Below are positions 36,389 through 45,064 of a stretch of DNA of 64,000 nucleotides, piece after piece; positions within the stretch are counted from its first letter, which is position 1; every line of letters starts with the position of its first letter. Source of the DNA: Thiomicrorhabdus sp. zzn3. Lineage in GTDB: Bacteria; Pseudomonadota; Gammaproteobacteria; Thiomicrospirales; Thiomicrospiraceae. The notes under the pieces are model-generated. The model worked only from the letters and a program-made list of their open reading frames with translations. It was not told the origin of the DNA and did no database searches. The stretch spans positions 1,178,001-1,242,000 of the forward strand of contig NZ_JARUQS010000001.1 of assembly GCF_029767755.1 (NCBI RefSeq). The letters run 5' to 3'. The translations under genes and the position numbers were made by a program.

Positions 36389-37314
36389 TACTTATGCTCT
36401 CCTAAAGGACTGGAATTCACCTGAGTAATTTGAGCCGGATCCCCCTTTTCCACAGGCAATGAAAAATCGTTCGCCCACTCTTTCCATGAGGCATCGTAAT
36501 TGGCCACGTCATAACCCAGTTCACGCAAGGCCAGATAGTTGGCGGCTGAAATCCGGCCAATCGCACAGTAGGTAATGACCTTATGCCCTTTAGGCAAATC
36601 TTGATAGACTTCTTTTAATTTCTCTAAACTCTGGAAATGGCTGTCTGTTTGATTCGTATCGATATTGTGAGATGCCGGGATATTAATCGCTGTTGGAATA
36701 TGCCCAAAGCGCTGTGCGGAAGAAACCTCGCCAATATAGGCGTTGTAAGGGCGTGCATCGACAATGGTTTGAAACGGGTTGAGCACCGCTAATTGAGTGG
36801 TAAATTTACTCGCTAAACGCTTGTGATTAATCTGTACGGTATATTGGCTCGGTTCTATTGATGCCTGGTGATACTCAACCGCGAATCCCTGTTTTTGCCA
36901 GGCGGCATAGCCGCCATCCAACACCATGACCTGTTTCAAGCCAAAGACCTCTAACACCCAAAACGTCCGCGCCGCATCCACCAGCTTACCGTCATCATAA
37001 ACCACCACTTGGCTGTCTGCAGTTAGGCCGGCACTACGCAGCAACTGCTGCATTTTGTGTGGTGAAGCCAATTGACCGTCCACCCTCTTATGTTGATAAG
37101 TCCACTCGACCGGAAAAGAACGGGCTCCCGGGATGTGATCGTCTCGATAGGCCTGCTCGGAACGAGTATCCAGTATGACGATGTTGGCTGCTTTTTCATT
37201 TAAAACGGTCTTCAGTTCTGAAGGCTGTATTCTCAAGGTATCCGCCAGCACGGGTTGCGCAATCATTAACAGTGCACCAAGCAAAAAGAGTTTTCTCATG
37301 ACGCAAAACTTCAT
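36388..37314 (-). CDS. exported two-domain thiosulfate/3-mercaptopyruvate sulfurtransferase
   Basis: The 308-residue protein has a signal peptide (MRKLFLLGALLMIAQPVLAD) and two rhodanese domains. The N-terminal domain (VILDTRSEQAYRDDHIPGARSF) is the non-catalytic type. The C-terminal domain has the active Cys in ITYCAIGRISAANYLAL. It should transfer sulfane sulfur in the periplasm. ATG codons exist at 37314 and 37299. The ATGA overlap with a 33-codon ORF favours 37314. The stop overlaps the start of the GGDEF-EAL gene. This links periplasmic sulfur chemistry with cyclic di-GMP signalling in one operon, a link that is inferred from gene order only. Confidence 0.9.
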   Translation of the reverse strand: MKFCVMRKLFLLGALLMIAQPVLADTLRIQPSELKTVLNEKAANIVILDTRSEQAYRDDHIPGARSFPVEWTYQHKRVDGQLASPHKMQQLLRSAGLTADSQVVVYDDGKLVDAARTFWVLEVFGLKQVMVLDGGYAAWQKQGFAVEYHQASIEPSQYTVQINHKRLASKFTTQLAVLNPFQTIVDARPYNAYIGEVSSAQRFGHIPTAINIPASHNIDTNQTDSHFQSLEKLKEVYQDLPKGHKVITYCAIGRISAANYLALRELGYDVANYDASWKEWANDFSLPVEKGDPAQITQVNSSPLGEHK

Positions 37315-37412
37315 AATAAGCCACTCGCAACAGGGAAAATAAGGGGGTGATTAAGCCTAAAATCCAACGTTTCAGATACCGGGGGCGACAGCCACCAAAG
37401 TTTCTTGATCAT
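37311..37412 (-). CDS. 33-codon ORF coupled to the sulfurtransferase gene
   Basis: On the minus strand, CAAAGGAGG lies eight bases before ATG at 37412 and opens a 33-codon frame: MIKKLWWLSPPVSETLDFRL, then 13 more residues ending SGLL. Its TGA overlaps the sulfurtransferase ATG as ATGA. The Shine-Dalgarno is the strongest in this operon and no other gene explains it. The product is slightly basic at the start with two Trp and two Pro, and has no clear membrane helix or signal. It may be a leader peptide that controls translation of the operon or a small functional protein. Confidence 0.45.
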   Translation of the reverse strand: MIKKLWWLSPPVSETLDFRLNHPLIFPVASGLL

Positions 37413-37612
37413 AAACACCCCCTCCTTTGGCCTTGGTCACAAAAAACGAACTAACTTCATTGACTTAATGTACCAGAGCCTTCTTTCTATCCACATAGAA
37501 ACTTTAAATGCCACATTTGTATTTTTGATATAAAATCGACTCTTAACTAATCACAACGTCGTGTTCAACTTACTCACCCTTCTACTCTTAACTTATTGAT
37601 TGAACATATTGT

Positions 37613-38482
37613 ATGAAACATCACTTAGCGGTGGCGGCGACTATCTTAGGAAAAGTAAAGCTACCAAAAATTTCTAACGAAGTCGCCCGACTCCAAGAAG
37701 AGTCAATGAAAACGGATCCCGACGTCAACGTAATCACCGATTGCATTAATCGTAACCCGAGACTGTTCACTAAATTCTTGGCCATTGCCAGCTTCATCTC
37801 TAAAAAAGAGGTGACTTCCGCCCGCCAAGCCGTGGATATTTTGGGTACCAAAGGCATCTTTACCGTTTTCTTCTCAAGTGCCATTGAATTCAGTTTTCAA
37901 TCGGATAAAGAAAGCGAAGCGATTATTAATCATGCCAGCCACATTGCGGCGGCCATGTCAGAGCTTTCCAGCCGCATTCAGGAAGTCAAAGAGAGTGATG
38001 CCTATCTTTATGGTCTGCTCTACAACATTGGCTATATTGTGCTCAATCTGTACAATCCAACCGCCAGTAAAAGTTGCTACACCACCAATCTATTAACGCC
38101 TTCACAATCCGAAGCCAAAGAATTGGATCTTTTCGACACCACCAGTAATTACATCGGCGTCTATGTCGCGAAAAAATGGCGGGTTAAAAATTCTGTGTAC
38201 TGCGGTATTCTCTTCCAGAATAAAAAAATTGAAAAATGCCCTGAAGGCCAACACCTGGCTTACGAATTGATCAACCTGCTCAATGTGGCTCGAATGGTTG
38301 TGGCAGAAACCGAAAACAAACTTTATGTTACCGAAGAGATTCGCAATGCGGCACTTGAGTCCATGAAGCGCTTGAATCTGACAAACCAGGACTACATTCG
38401 CGCGCAAAAGAAAGTACAGCAGTTGGTCAAAGCGATGAAGGCGTTTCCTGACAACTTTATGGATGAGGTTGCACAGGCCTAA
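37613..38482 (+). CDS. HDOD-domain signalling protein
   Basis: The 289-residue protein is almost entirely an HDOD domain. It starts with KLPKISNEVARLQEESMKTDPDVNVITDCINRNPRLFTKFL, the characteristic helical repeat, and continues with SARQAVDILGTKGIFTVFF and YLYGLLYNIGYIVLNLY, where an HD phosphohydrolase would carry catalytic His/Asp. Those residues are not intact, as usual for HDOD, which act as non-enzymatic signalling modules. There is no receiver or GGDEF domain attached. It is divergent from the sulfurtransferase operon, which encodes a GGDEF-EAL protein, across a 200-base spacer that also contains the 33-codon ORF. A link with that operon is possible but not shown. Confidence 0.85.
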   Translation: MKHHLAVAATILGKVKLPKISNEVARLQEESMKTDPDVNVITDCINRNPRLFTKFLAIASFISKKEVTSARQAVDILGTKGIFTVFFSSAIEFSFQSDKESEAIINHASHIAAAMSELSSRIQEVKESDAYLYGLLYNIGYIVLNLYNPTASKSCYTTNLLTPSQSEAKELDLFDTTSNYIGVYVAKKWRVKNSVYCGILFQNKKIEKCPEGQHLAYELINLLNVARMVVAETENKLYVTEEIRNAALESMKRLNLTNQDYIRAQKKVQQLVKAMKAFPDNFMDEVAQA

Positions 38483-38672
38483 CAATCTAGCCGTCTCCTG
38501 TGCTTATTTTCCTTGGGCTGGCGTATACCAGCCTTTCATGACACTTCTTTTATCGATTAAACCTTCAACGCTTACTGATAATTTACGCGCATCGCCGATG
38601 CATAAGGTTTATGATGTCCTAACTGACTTGTGTGGAAAAAACCACTCTCACCTTTGACAAAGCGAATCCCTT

Positions 38673-39365
38673 ATGAGCAAAGTGCATGATCTAATGACCG
38701 AAATCAAACGACTTGAAGCTGAGTTATTAGACGAAATTCAAGAACAGGAAAAGCGCTTTCTCTATAAAACAGAAAACAAAAAAGTCGTTTTTGATAAAGA
38801 AACCCGGAAAACCCATCAGGCCCAAGCCACCAATGTGTGGGTATACCTTTCCGAAGCGCCTGTTCTAAATATTTTGACCTTTCCCATTATCTGGGCCTGC
38901 ATCATCCCGGCACTCTTTTTAGATGCGGTAGTTAGCTTTTATCAGTGGGTGTGTTTTCCGGTCTACGGCGTTAACAAAGTCAAACGTGGTGACTATATTG
39001 TGATTGACCGCCATCAATTACGCTACCTCAACGCGATTGAACGCCTGAACTGCATTTATTGCGGCTACTTTAACGGCTTGTTAGCTTATATTCAGGAGAT
39101 TGCGGCGCGTACCGAGCAGTATTGGTGCCCAATTAAACATGCACGTAAATTGGCCACCATGCATCACCATTACCCTCAATTTCTGGAGTATGGCGATTAT
39201 CAAGGCTATCAAAAAGAATTGGGACGCATTCGGCAACAATTGCGCGAACAGGACATGGATCACTCTAAGGAAATGCTTCAACCGGCTGTAGAAGAATCTG
39301 AACAAAGCTCTACAACAAACAGGCCTGCCAGCAAAAAACCATCGGTTGCAAACCGCCGCGACTAG
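38673..39365 (+). CDS. membrane protein of unknown function with a CPIKHARK motif
   Basis: The 230-residue protein has an N-terminal coiled-coil region (MTEIKRLEAELLDEIQEQEKRFLY), two close hydrophobic segments in the centre (ILTFPIIWACIIPALFLDAVVSF, shortened), then a conserved-looking stretch RLNCIYCGYFNGLLAYIQEIAARTEQYWCPIKHARK with several Cys and His that could bind metal. The C-terminus is hydrophilic and low in complexity. I know similar proteins as conserved hypothetical proteins of gammaproteobacteria. No reaction can be assigned. Start is ATG at 38673 without a clear ribosome site. It may be co-transcribed with the HDOD gene, 190 bases upstream. Confidence 0.7.
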   Translation: MSKVHDLMTEIKRLEAELLDEIQEQEKRFLYKTENKKVVFDKETRKTHQAQATNVWVYLSEAPVLNILTFPIIWACIIPALFLDAVVSFYQWVCFPVYGVNKVKRGDYIVIDRHQLRYLNAIERLNCIYCGYFNGLLAYIQEIAARTEQYWCPIKHARKLATMHHHYPQFLEYGDYQGYQKELGRIRQQLREQDMDHSKEMLQPAVEESEQSSTTNRPASKKPSVANRRD

Positions 39366-39383
39366 CCATTCACACAAGCCGTA

Positions 39384-40163
39384 TTACCAATAAGTCACGC
39401 CAACGCAATGCGTTTGACTGTAGCCAGCCGATACTTCACCCAACGGCATTAACGGCCAAAACCACTGTCTTTCGGTTTTAGGGACCTTCTGCCCCCACCA
39501 CAAATCAAAACGTTCAATCTCCTGTCCTCGAGTATCGAAACGCTGCGCATATCGGTCCGCGATCAAACACACCTTGGAGCCACATTGCGCAAACTGCCGC
39601 AAATAATGAAGGTGCTGAGAAATCAACGCTTGCGCCATGCGTTCAGCTTGCTCATCTGAAATAGAGCAATGTCGAGTCAACCAATCAAAAGGGAGCAACG
39701 GCAATTGGGTAGTTAAATTGAGTGAAACAACCAGATCGATCTCAGAGTCATCAAGCCAGCGTTTTGGAGAAGCGAGCTTGGACTCACACCGATAGAGAGA
39801 TAACAGCGATTCGGTTACGTCCCATTCGACTAGATGAACATTGCGATAGGAGGCAATCTGGCTGCGCGCAGAACGCAAAAAAACCAAATCGACCAACAGG
39901 ATCTCATCGAACCTCTGACTGAGTTGAGCGAGAGGAATGTCCTGTAAAGTGCCCGCACCTAAGATAAGCAGCTTGCGTTTTGACTCAACTCGTTCACAGG
40001 CTTCCAGCACAGCTTGTTGACAAGCCTGATAGTGGGGTTGCCACTGCCTTTGACAACGCTGACTGCGTGCGGCCATGGCGATCGCTTCACGCAGAAAGCC
40101 CATTTTTTTCGCATAGGGCAAGGTGATTGGCGTTGTCAGATACTGCCAAGCTTCCCAAATCAC
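39384..40163 (-). CDS. methyltransferase-like protein of unknown substrate
   Basis: The 259-residue protein contains a Rossmann-type SAM-binding signature, KLLILGAGTLQDIPLAQL, followed by an acidic strand end (ILLVDLVF), VEWDVTE and DLVVSLNLTTQLPLLP, the order expected of class I methyltransferases. The C-terminal half is rich in Trp and charged residues. No substrate motif is known to me. The frame starts with GTG at 40163; an internal ATG at residue 21 is a possible alternative. It is downstream of ntrC, 27 bases away on the same strand, so it could be read through from the ntrBC operon. A CAGGCCTG palindrome lies in that gap. Confidence 0.6.
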   Translation of the reverse strand: MIWEAWQYLTTPITLPYAKKMGFLREAIAMAARSQRCQRQWQPHYQACQQAVLEACERVESKRKLLILGAGTLQDIPLAQLSQRFDEILLVDLVFLRSARSQIASYRNVHLVEWDVTESLLSLYRCESKLASPKRWLDDSEIDLVVSLNLTTQLPLLPFDWLTRHCSISDEQAERMAQALISQHLHYLRQFAQCGSKVCLIADRYAQRFDTRGQEIERFDLWWGQKVPKTERQWFWPLMPLGEVSAGYSQTHCVGVTYW

Positions 40164-40190
40164 GTCACAAGTTACCAGGCCTGTTCACAA

Positions 40191-41633
40191 TCATTCATCC
40201 ATTCCCAACGCCTGGGTTTTACGCGTCAGGGTATTGCGTCCCCACCCCAGCAGAGCGGCCGCTTTTTGACGGTGGTTATGGCTCATTTTCAAAGCCTCTT
40301 CAATCAACACCTTCTCAAACATCGGTTCCGCCACAGTGTGCAGTCCCTCACGGCCAGAAAGCAGGAAAGATTCCGCCCAACGACGCAAAGGCACCTCCCA
40401 ATCGTCGCCTTCGGCATCGCTACAAACGTTTTCTGTCGGATTTCGCAGTTCTAGGGGCAGGTCTTCCATATGCACCGTCTTATCCGGCGCCATAATCGTC
40501 AACCAAGTACACAAGCTGCGCAATTGGCGCACGTTTCCAGGCCATGGCAGCCCACCCAAGAAGCGTTCAACCTCTTTGCTTAGCTGCTTCTCTTCTAAGC
40601 CTAATGCCTTGGACTCCTTATCCAGATAAAAACGCAACAACAAGGGAATGTCTTCACGGCGCTCGCGCAGCGCCGGCACTTTAATGCGGATGATATTTAA
40701 TCGGTACAGTAAGTCTTCACGAAAACGCCCTTCACGAACCAACTGTTCCATGTTCTGGTGGGTCGCGGCCACAATCCGTACGTCGGTTTTAATCGGGTTT
40801 TTACCGCCCACGCGATAGAAGCTGCCATCATTCAGCACCCGCAGCAAACGCGTCTGTAAATCCACCGGCATATCCCCGATTTCATCTAAAAACAGCGTAC
40901 CGCCGTTGGCTTGTTCAAAACGCCCAATACGTTGCGAATGCGCACCGGTAAAGGCGCCCTTTTCATGACCGAACAGTTCCGACTCCAGCAGTTCACGTGG
41001 AATGGCGGCCGTGTTCAATGCGACAAAAGGCTGATCTGAACGTGGGCTGAGTTCATGTAAGGCTTTGGCCACCAACTCCTTACCCGTTCCCGTCTCCCCG
41101 TTAATCAAGACCGTCACATCCAGCTGGGAAACGCGTCCGAGCACACGGAAAACCTCCTGCATCGCAGGTGCGACCCCAATGATGTTCAGTGGCTGCTTTT
41201 CCGTCGCACGCTTACGGCTGACGCGCTTAACGCCACCGGAAAGCTTGCGCTTAATGGCACGTTCAATCAACCCGGTTGCTTCGTCAATATCAAACGGTTT
41301 TGGCAGATACTCAAATGCTTTACTTTGATAAGACTTAACCGCTGTATCCAAATCGGCATGCGCCGTCATGATGATCACCGGTACATTTTTATCTTTTTCA
41401 TGTACCGCTTCCATAAACGTTAAGCCGTCCATATCCGGCATGCGCACATCACTTACGATCACCGTCGGTGGGGCCTGATCAAAACTTTTCAGCGCCTGCA
41501 GCGGCGAATCGTACGCTTTGACCACGTAAGGTTTGTCTTCTAAGGCGGTTTCTAATACCCAACGAATAGACGCATCATCATCCACAATCCAAACTACGGG
41601 TATCATTTCATCTTCATTCTGCACAGTTTGCAT
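40191..41633 (-). CDS. ntrC: nitrogen regulation response regulator NtrC
   Basis: The 480-residue protein has three parts. The receiver has [14 protein letters not shown] and the phosphorylated Asp in [11 protein letters not shown]. The sigma-54 AAA+ domain has Walker A GETGTGKE, the sigma-54 loop GAFTGA, and Walker [14 protein letters not shown] Fis-type HTH closes it ([21 protein letters not shown]). It activates sigma-54 promoters of nitrogen assimilation genes when phosphorylated by NtrB. ATG at 41633 and 41606 are both possible. [10 protein letters not shown] following the second resembles other NtrC starts. It lies 77 bases downstream of ntrB in the same direction. Confidence 0.94.
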   Translation of the reverse strand: MQTVQNEDEMIPVVWIVDDDASIRWVLETALEDKPYVVKAYDSPLQALKSFDQAPPTVIVSDVRMPDMDGLTFMEAVHEKDKNVPVIIMTAHADLDTAVKSYQSKAFEYLPKPFDIDEATGLIERAIKRKLSGGVKRVSRKRATEKQPLNIIGVAPAMQEVFRVLGRVSQLDVTVLINGETGTGKELVAKALHELSPRSDQPFVALNTAAIPRELLESELFGHEKGAFTGAHSQRIGRFEQANGGTLFLDEIGDMPVDLQTRLLRVLNDGSFYRVGGKNPIKTDVRIVAATHQNMEQLVREGRFREDLLYRLNIIRIKVPALRERREDIPLLLRFYLDKESKALGLEEKQLSKEVERFLGGLPWPGNVRQLRSLCTWLTIMAPDKTVHMEDLPLELRNPTENVCSDAEGDDWEVPLRRWAESFLLSGREGLHTVAEPMFEKVLIEEALKMSHNHRQKAAALLGWGRNTLTRKTQALGMDE

Positions 41634-41710
41634 CCTCTGTCGTCGTCACGCTCCTCTAATTGGAATGGCCTGACGATTTTTTAATTCTTTCAAAATACGC
41701 TTACTTACGC

Positions 41711-42751
41711 CTACACGTCCAAAGGTAGGTAGACATTGAATACGGTTTGTCCCGGCTCGCTTTCGGCCACAATCAGACCGCCATGCTGGCGCAATACATT
41801 CTGGGCAACCGGGAGCCCCAAACCGCTTCCCTCTTTTTTGCTGCTGACCATGGGATAGAAGATCGAATCAAAGACTTCATCAGGAATCCCCTCCCCTTCA
41901 TCCATAATGCTGATCACAGCCACAAGCGGAAACGTTTTGGTCCCCAAGGTAAATTTACGCTCAACACGGGTTTTAATCGTTAACATACCGCCGTGTTTTT
42001 CCATGGCTTGAATGGCGTTTTTAACCAGATTCAATATCGCCTGCACCATGGCCTCAAAATCAATATTGACCTCCGGAATACTCGGATCATAGTCGATTTT
42101 AATGACTATATTGTCCGGTTTTTCACCCTCTATAATCTGCAGCACATAACGAATCAATTCATGGATATTATGCGGTTCTTTATTGGCATTCTGTCTTGGC
42201 CCCAACATGCGATCAACGAGATTCTTCAAACGCGAAACTTCATTGGCGATGATGTCCAAAAAAGCCTGATCTTTGTCGTCCGGCGAATGGCGCTTTTGCA
42301 ATAGCTGCGTGGCCCCCAAAATGCCCGCCAACGGATTTTTCACCTCATGCGCAAGAGTGCGCACCAGTAAATTTCCAGCTTCATATTGATGCCAACGTTC
42401 ATCCTCTTCCACAATACGATGATGACGCTCGGTGTTAAAAATTTCCATCAGCCAGCCGTGCTCGAAATTCACTTCATAGGGCGACAAGGTACAGCTGACG
42501 CGCACCTTGCTGCAATCCGGCAAGGCAACCGCATATTCGTGAATGGTGAGTTTCTGCTCGTCGGCCTTATGCAGATCGTCGATCAGACCCGGCAAGATCG
42601 AACTCCAGTGCGTCCCGACAATCCGGCTGGTACTGGTTTGAAACAGTTCGCCAGCAGCAATATTCATATAACCGATGGTTTCATTAGAACGCACCCATAC
42701 AACGGCGGTTGTCAAGCCTTCTAACAGATCCTGAAAAGCCTGTTCATTCAT
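41711..42751 (-). CDS. ntrB: nitrogen regulation sensor kinase NtrB
   Basis: The 346-residue soluble kinase has an N-terminal PAS domain (LEGLTTAVVWVRSNETIGYMN), the H-box LAHEVKNPLAGILGA with the autophosphorylated His, an N-box LNLVKNAIQAME, and the ATP-lid glycines in GSGLGLPVAQNV. PII proteins normally control its kinase/phosphatase balance; a PII gene lies at 30080. No membrane segment is present, as expected. Its ATG at 42751 overlaps the last eight bases of the DtxR-type regulator gene, so a metal regulator and the nitrogen two-component pair share a transcript. Confidence 0.94.
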   Translation of the reverse strand: MNEQAFQDLLEGLTTAVVWVRSNETIGYMNIAAGELFQTSTSRIVGTHWSSILPGLIDDLHKADEQKLTIHEYAVALPDCSKVRVSCTLSPYEVNFEHGWLMEIFNTERHHRIVEEDERWHQYEAGNLLVRTLAHEVKNPLAGILGATQLLQKRHSPDDKDQAFLDIIANEVSRLKNLVDRMLGPRQNANKEPHNIHELIRYVLQIIEGEKPDNIVIKIDYDPSIPEVNIDFEAMVQAILNLVKNAIQAMEKHGGMLTIKTRVERKFTLGTKTFPLVAVISIMDEGEGIPDEVFDSIFYPMVSSKKEGSGLGLPVAQNVLRQHGGLIVAESEPGQTVFNVYLPLDV

Positions 42752-43415
42752 AATCGGAATTCACCATTAAAGCCAACGCCAACCGGTAATCGATGGCATT
42801 CAACTCTGTTTCATTAATTTCAACTAACAAGGGGCCGTCCAGCGGCGCCCTGTTTTTGATGACCACTTTGACCCCGGTTGTCAGTCCAATGGAGGCTAGG
42901 TATCGCAACTCCTCAGGACTACGATTTTTGATCCGCTTGATCGTCACTTCCTTCTGCAAAGGTATTTCAGTGAGCGGCACCCAATCATGTTGTTCCACCA
43001 CCCCTTCAGCCGATGGAATCGGAGACCCGTGAGGATCATGAGTCGGCCTGCCCAAATCTTCCCACATCCGATTAGCCAACTTATCGGAAATGGAGTGCTC
43101 CAACACCTCGGCTTCTTCGTCGACCTCATCCCAAGAGTAACCAAGGCGTTCGACTAAATACTGCTCTAAAATACGGTGTTTACGCACCATATTCAGTGCT
43201 ATTTTTCTGCCGGATTCGGTCAGGCTGACACCATAGTAAGGTGCGTATTGAATATAGTCTCGCTCCGCCAGCTTTTTAATCATATTGGAGACAGAGGCCT
43301 GCGAAATCGCCAGCCTTTCAGCAATCACCGACGTCTGTACCCCTTTATCTTCCGGGGTATGACCTTCCAGCTTATAAATAATCTTCAAATAGTCTTCGAG
43401 CGCCTTAGAAGCCAT
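42744..43415 (-). CDS. DtxR/MntR-family metal-dependent regulator with FeoA-like domain
   Basis: The 223-residue protein has an N-terminal winged helix (KALEDYLKIIYKLEG, QTSVIAERLAISQASVSNMIKKLAERDYI), the metal-binding dimerisation domain (MVRKHRILEQYLVERLGYSWDEVDEEAEVLEHSISD), where Met, Cys-position, Glu and His ligands are expected, and a C-terminal FeoA/SH3-like domain (LRYLASIGLTTGVKVVIKNR). It represses metal-uptake genes in response to Fe or Mn. The exact metal cannot be told. It precedes ntrB with an eight-base overlap and follows the small membrane protein gene by 13 bases, so a four-gene operon with ntrC is likely. Confidence 0.9.
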   Translation of the reverse strand: MASKALEDYLKIIYKLEGHTPEDKGVQTSVIAERLAISQASVSNMIKKLAERDYIQYAPYYGVSLTESGRKIALNMVRKHRILEQYLVERLGYSWDEVDEEAEVLEHSISDKLANRMWEDLGRPTHDPHGSPIPSAEGVVEQHDWVPLTEIPLQKEVTIKRIKNRSPEELRYLASIGLTTGVKVVIKNRAPLDGPLLVEINETELNAIDYRLALALMVNSDYE

Positions 43416-43428
43416 AGAGCGGTCAACC

Positions 43429-43677
43429 TTAGTTCGCCATCATCTCACGGATGACATCCGGTTCAGGGAAGGCAAAAACATATAGAACGGCAAACAGCAC
43501 CAAAAAGACAAAACGGCCAACGCCTTGAAACTTAAGGACCGGATGACACAAAATGGCAAAAGCAATCGCCGACACCACGCCGCCAATCGAGCCGACTGTT
43601 CCTGCCAACATCGCCATCAAGGCCCCAAAAGCCATGCCATAGTAGTGCCAGGTAAACTTTGCTTTTTGTTGATTCAC
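43429..43677 (-). CDS. small inner-membrane protein upstream of the DtxR-type regulator
   Basis: The 82-residue protein has two or three hydrophobic segments rich in Gly and Ala (YYGMAFGALMAMLAGTVGSI, VVSAIAFAILCHPVL, GRFVFLVLFAVLYVF) and polar ends. The start is GTG at 43677, with AGGATATTAGCA upstream at usable distance. The next gene in the same direction, the metal-dependent regulator, begins 13 bases beyond its stop. I do not recognise the family. Position suggests it is part of the same transcript and may be linked with metal homeostasis, which is inference only. Confidence 0.65.
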   Translation of the reverse strand: MNQQKAKFTWHYYGMAFGALMAMLAGTVGSIGGVVSAIAFAILCHPVLKFQGVGRFVFLVLFAVLYVFAFPEPDVIREMMAN

Positions 43678-43809
43678 TGCTAATATCCTGTGCTAATTCT
43701 TATGCGCACTATTCTATCAGTAATTTCAGAATAAAAGGGAAAGGCATTTCCATTTTGGTGCAAAACAACATTCATTACAATTTAAGAAAAAAGAAATGAG
43801 GTCCCCATC

Positions 43810-44580
43810 ATGAAAGATCCCATCATCGTTATTGGATTAGGTGAGCTTGGCAGTGTGTTTGCACGCGGCTTTTTAAGAACCGGCTATCCGGTCTTCCCGG
43901 TTACCCGCGACATGGACATGCACAATGCCGCTAATGCGTATCCTACTCCCAAAGCGGTACTGGTTGCCGTTGCGGAAGCGGATATTCACGATGTGCTTGC
44001 ACGCTGTCCAGAAAATTGGAAAGACAGATTGATTCTGCTGCAAAACGAATTGCTGCCGCGTGACTGGAAAGCCGCCAATATCAAAGAACCAACCGTGATC
44101 TCGGTCTGGTTTGAGAAGAAAAAAGGCATGGACAGCAAGATTGTACTGCCTTCACCGATCTACGGCCCGCATGCGCGACTGGTTTTCGATGCGCTTGCCA
44201 GTCTTGAGATTCCAAGCTATCTGGTCGACAGTGAAGATGAGTTGGCCTATGAACTGGTACGCAAGAATCTCTATATTCTCACCACCAACATTGCCGGCTT
44301 GGAAGTAGGTGGCAATGTCGAAGGTTTAATGAATCAGCATGCCGATGTAATGAATGCCGTCGCCGCCGACGTCATCGACATCCAAAACTGGCTTACCGGC
44401 GTAGAAAACGATCGCCAACGCCTAATGGAGGGTTTGATTGAAGCCATTCATGGAGACTTGGAGCACGGTTGTATGGGACGTTCTGCACCAGCGCGCCTAA
44501 CACGCGCACTCGGTTTCGCCGACCAAGCAGGCCTGGCGGTCCCTAAGTTGCGTGAAATTGCCGACGCCCACCTAAAATAA
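43810..44580 (+). CDS. Rossmann-fold NAD(P)-binding protein, ketopantoate reductase-like
   Basis: The 256-residue protein begins with a dinucleotide-binding motif (IVIGLGELGSVFARGFLRTGY, shortened), a GxGxxG variant, with an Asp/Arg after the second strand. The C-terminal domain is helical (AYELVRKNLYILTTNIAGLEVGG) and ends in a region like the helical dimer domain of 6-phosphogluconate dehydrogenase/PanE proteins (RSAPARLTRALGFADQAG). The usual PanE catalytic Lys pattern is present only loosely. It could reduce a keto acid or be a paralogue with a different role. It stands alone and is closed by a CAGGCCTG terminator. Family-level call only. Confidence 0.7.
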   Translation: MKDPIIVIGLGELGSVFARGFLRTGYPVFPVTRDMDMHNAANAYPTPKAVLVAVAEADIHDVLARCPENWKDRLILLQNELLPRDWKAANIKEPTVISVWFEKKKGMDSKIVLPSPIYGPHARLVFDALASLEIPSYLVDSEDELAYELVRKNLYILTTNIAGLEVGGNVEGLMNQHADVMNAVAADVIDIQNWLTGVENDRQRLMEGLIEAIHGDLEHGCMGRSAPARLTRALGFADQAGLAVPKLREIADAHLK

Positions 44581-44640
44581 CGAGGCATACTCACGCTTTG
44601 TATGTGGGCAAGAGCTTACCTTAAAAAGCAAAACTTCTAA

Positions 44641-44670
44641 AAAAACCGAACAGGCCTGCTCGGTTTTTTA
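44641..44670 (+). terminator. CAGGCCTG palindrome terminator after the Rossmann protein gene
   Basis: AAAAACCGAACAGG and CCTGCTCGGTTTTTT pair with one mismatch, ending in a T run. It is also usable on the minus strand because of the A run before it. Confidence 0.8.
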
Positions 44671-44694
44671 TTTCTAACAAGGTACAAATAATAA

Positions 44695-44727
44695 AAAACC
44701 CCGCAGGGCGAACCGTACGGGGTTTTC
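44695..44727 (-). terminator. terminator of the tRNA-Lys transcript
   Basis: AAAACCCCG and CGGGGTTTT pair around a 14-base loop. On the minus strand it lies eight bases past the second tRNA and is followed by a T run. Confidence 0.85.
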
Positions 44728-44734
44728 TTTATAA

Positions 44735-44810
44735 TGGTGGGTCGTGAGCGATTCGAACGCTCGACCAATTGGTTAAAAGCCAACTGCTCTACCGGCTGAG
44801 CTAACGACCC
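44735..44810 (-). tRNA. tRNA-Lys (anticodon UUU), second copy
   Basis: The minus strand folds as a standard cloverleaf: acceptor GGGTCGT / ACGACCC, D arm with AGCTCAGCCGGTAGAGC, anticodon loop CTTTTAA giving UUU, T arm GAGCG TTCGAAT CGCTC, and an encoded CCA end. It is identical to the copy at 44893-44968 and lies downstream of it, so both come from one transcript that ends at the terminator at 44695. Confidence 0.97.
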
Positions 44811-44892
44811 ATGTTAGGGTTGCTTTTAAAGATAATTTGCTATCTTTAACAAGCGGTTCAGCTGAACGGTTTTTTTCAACTGATTCAGAATA

Positions 44893-44968
44893 TGGTGGGT
44901 CGTGAGCGATTCGAACGCTCGACCAATTGGTTAAAAGCCAACTGCTCTACCGGCTGAGCTAACGACCC
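44893..44968 (-). tRNA. tRNA-Lys (anticodon UUU), first copy
   Basis: Same 76-base sequence as the other copy, including the encoded CCA. An 82-base spacer divides the two. A clear sigma-70 promoter lies 16 bases upstream. Confidence 0.97.
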
Positions 44969-44984
44969 TTTCGGAATGGGGCGT

Positions 44985-45012
44985 ATTATACAAGGCTGAC
45001 CGTTGTGTGCAA
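44985..45012 (-). promoter_or_regulatory. sigma-70 promoter of the tRNA-Lys pair
   Basis: On the minus strand TTGCAC and TATAAT are spaced by 16 bases and followed by the GC-rich discriminator ACGCCCC, the type linked with stringent control of stable RNA genes. Confidence 0.75.
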
Positions 45013-45064
45013 GCCTTTTTTCGGCTTTTTTACCGTTTTTTTACACCAGGGGGAATCAGTCTGA

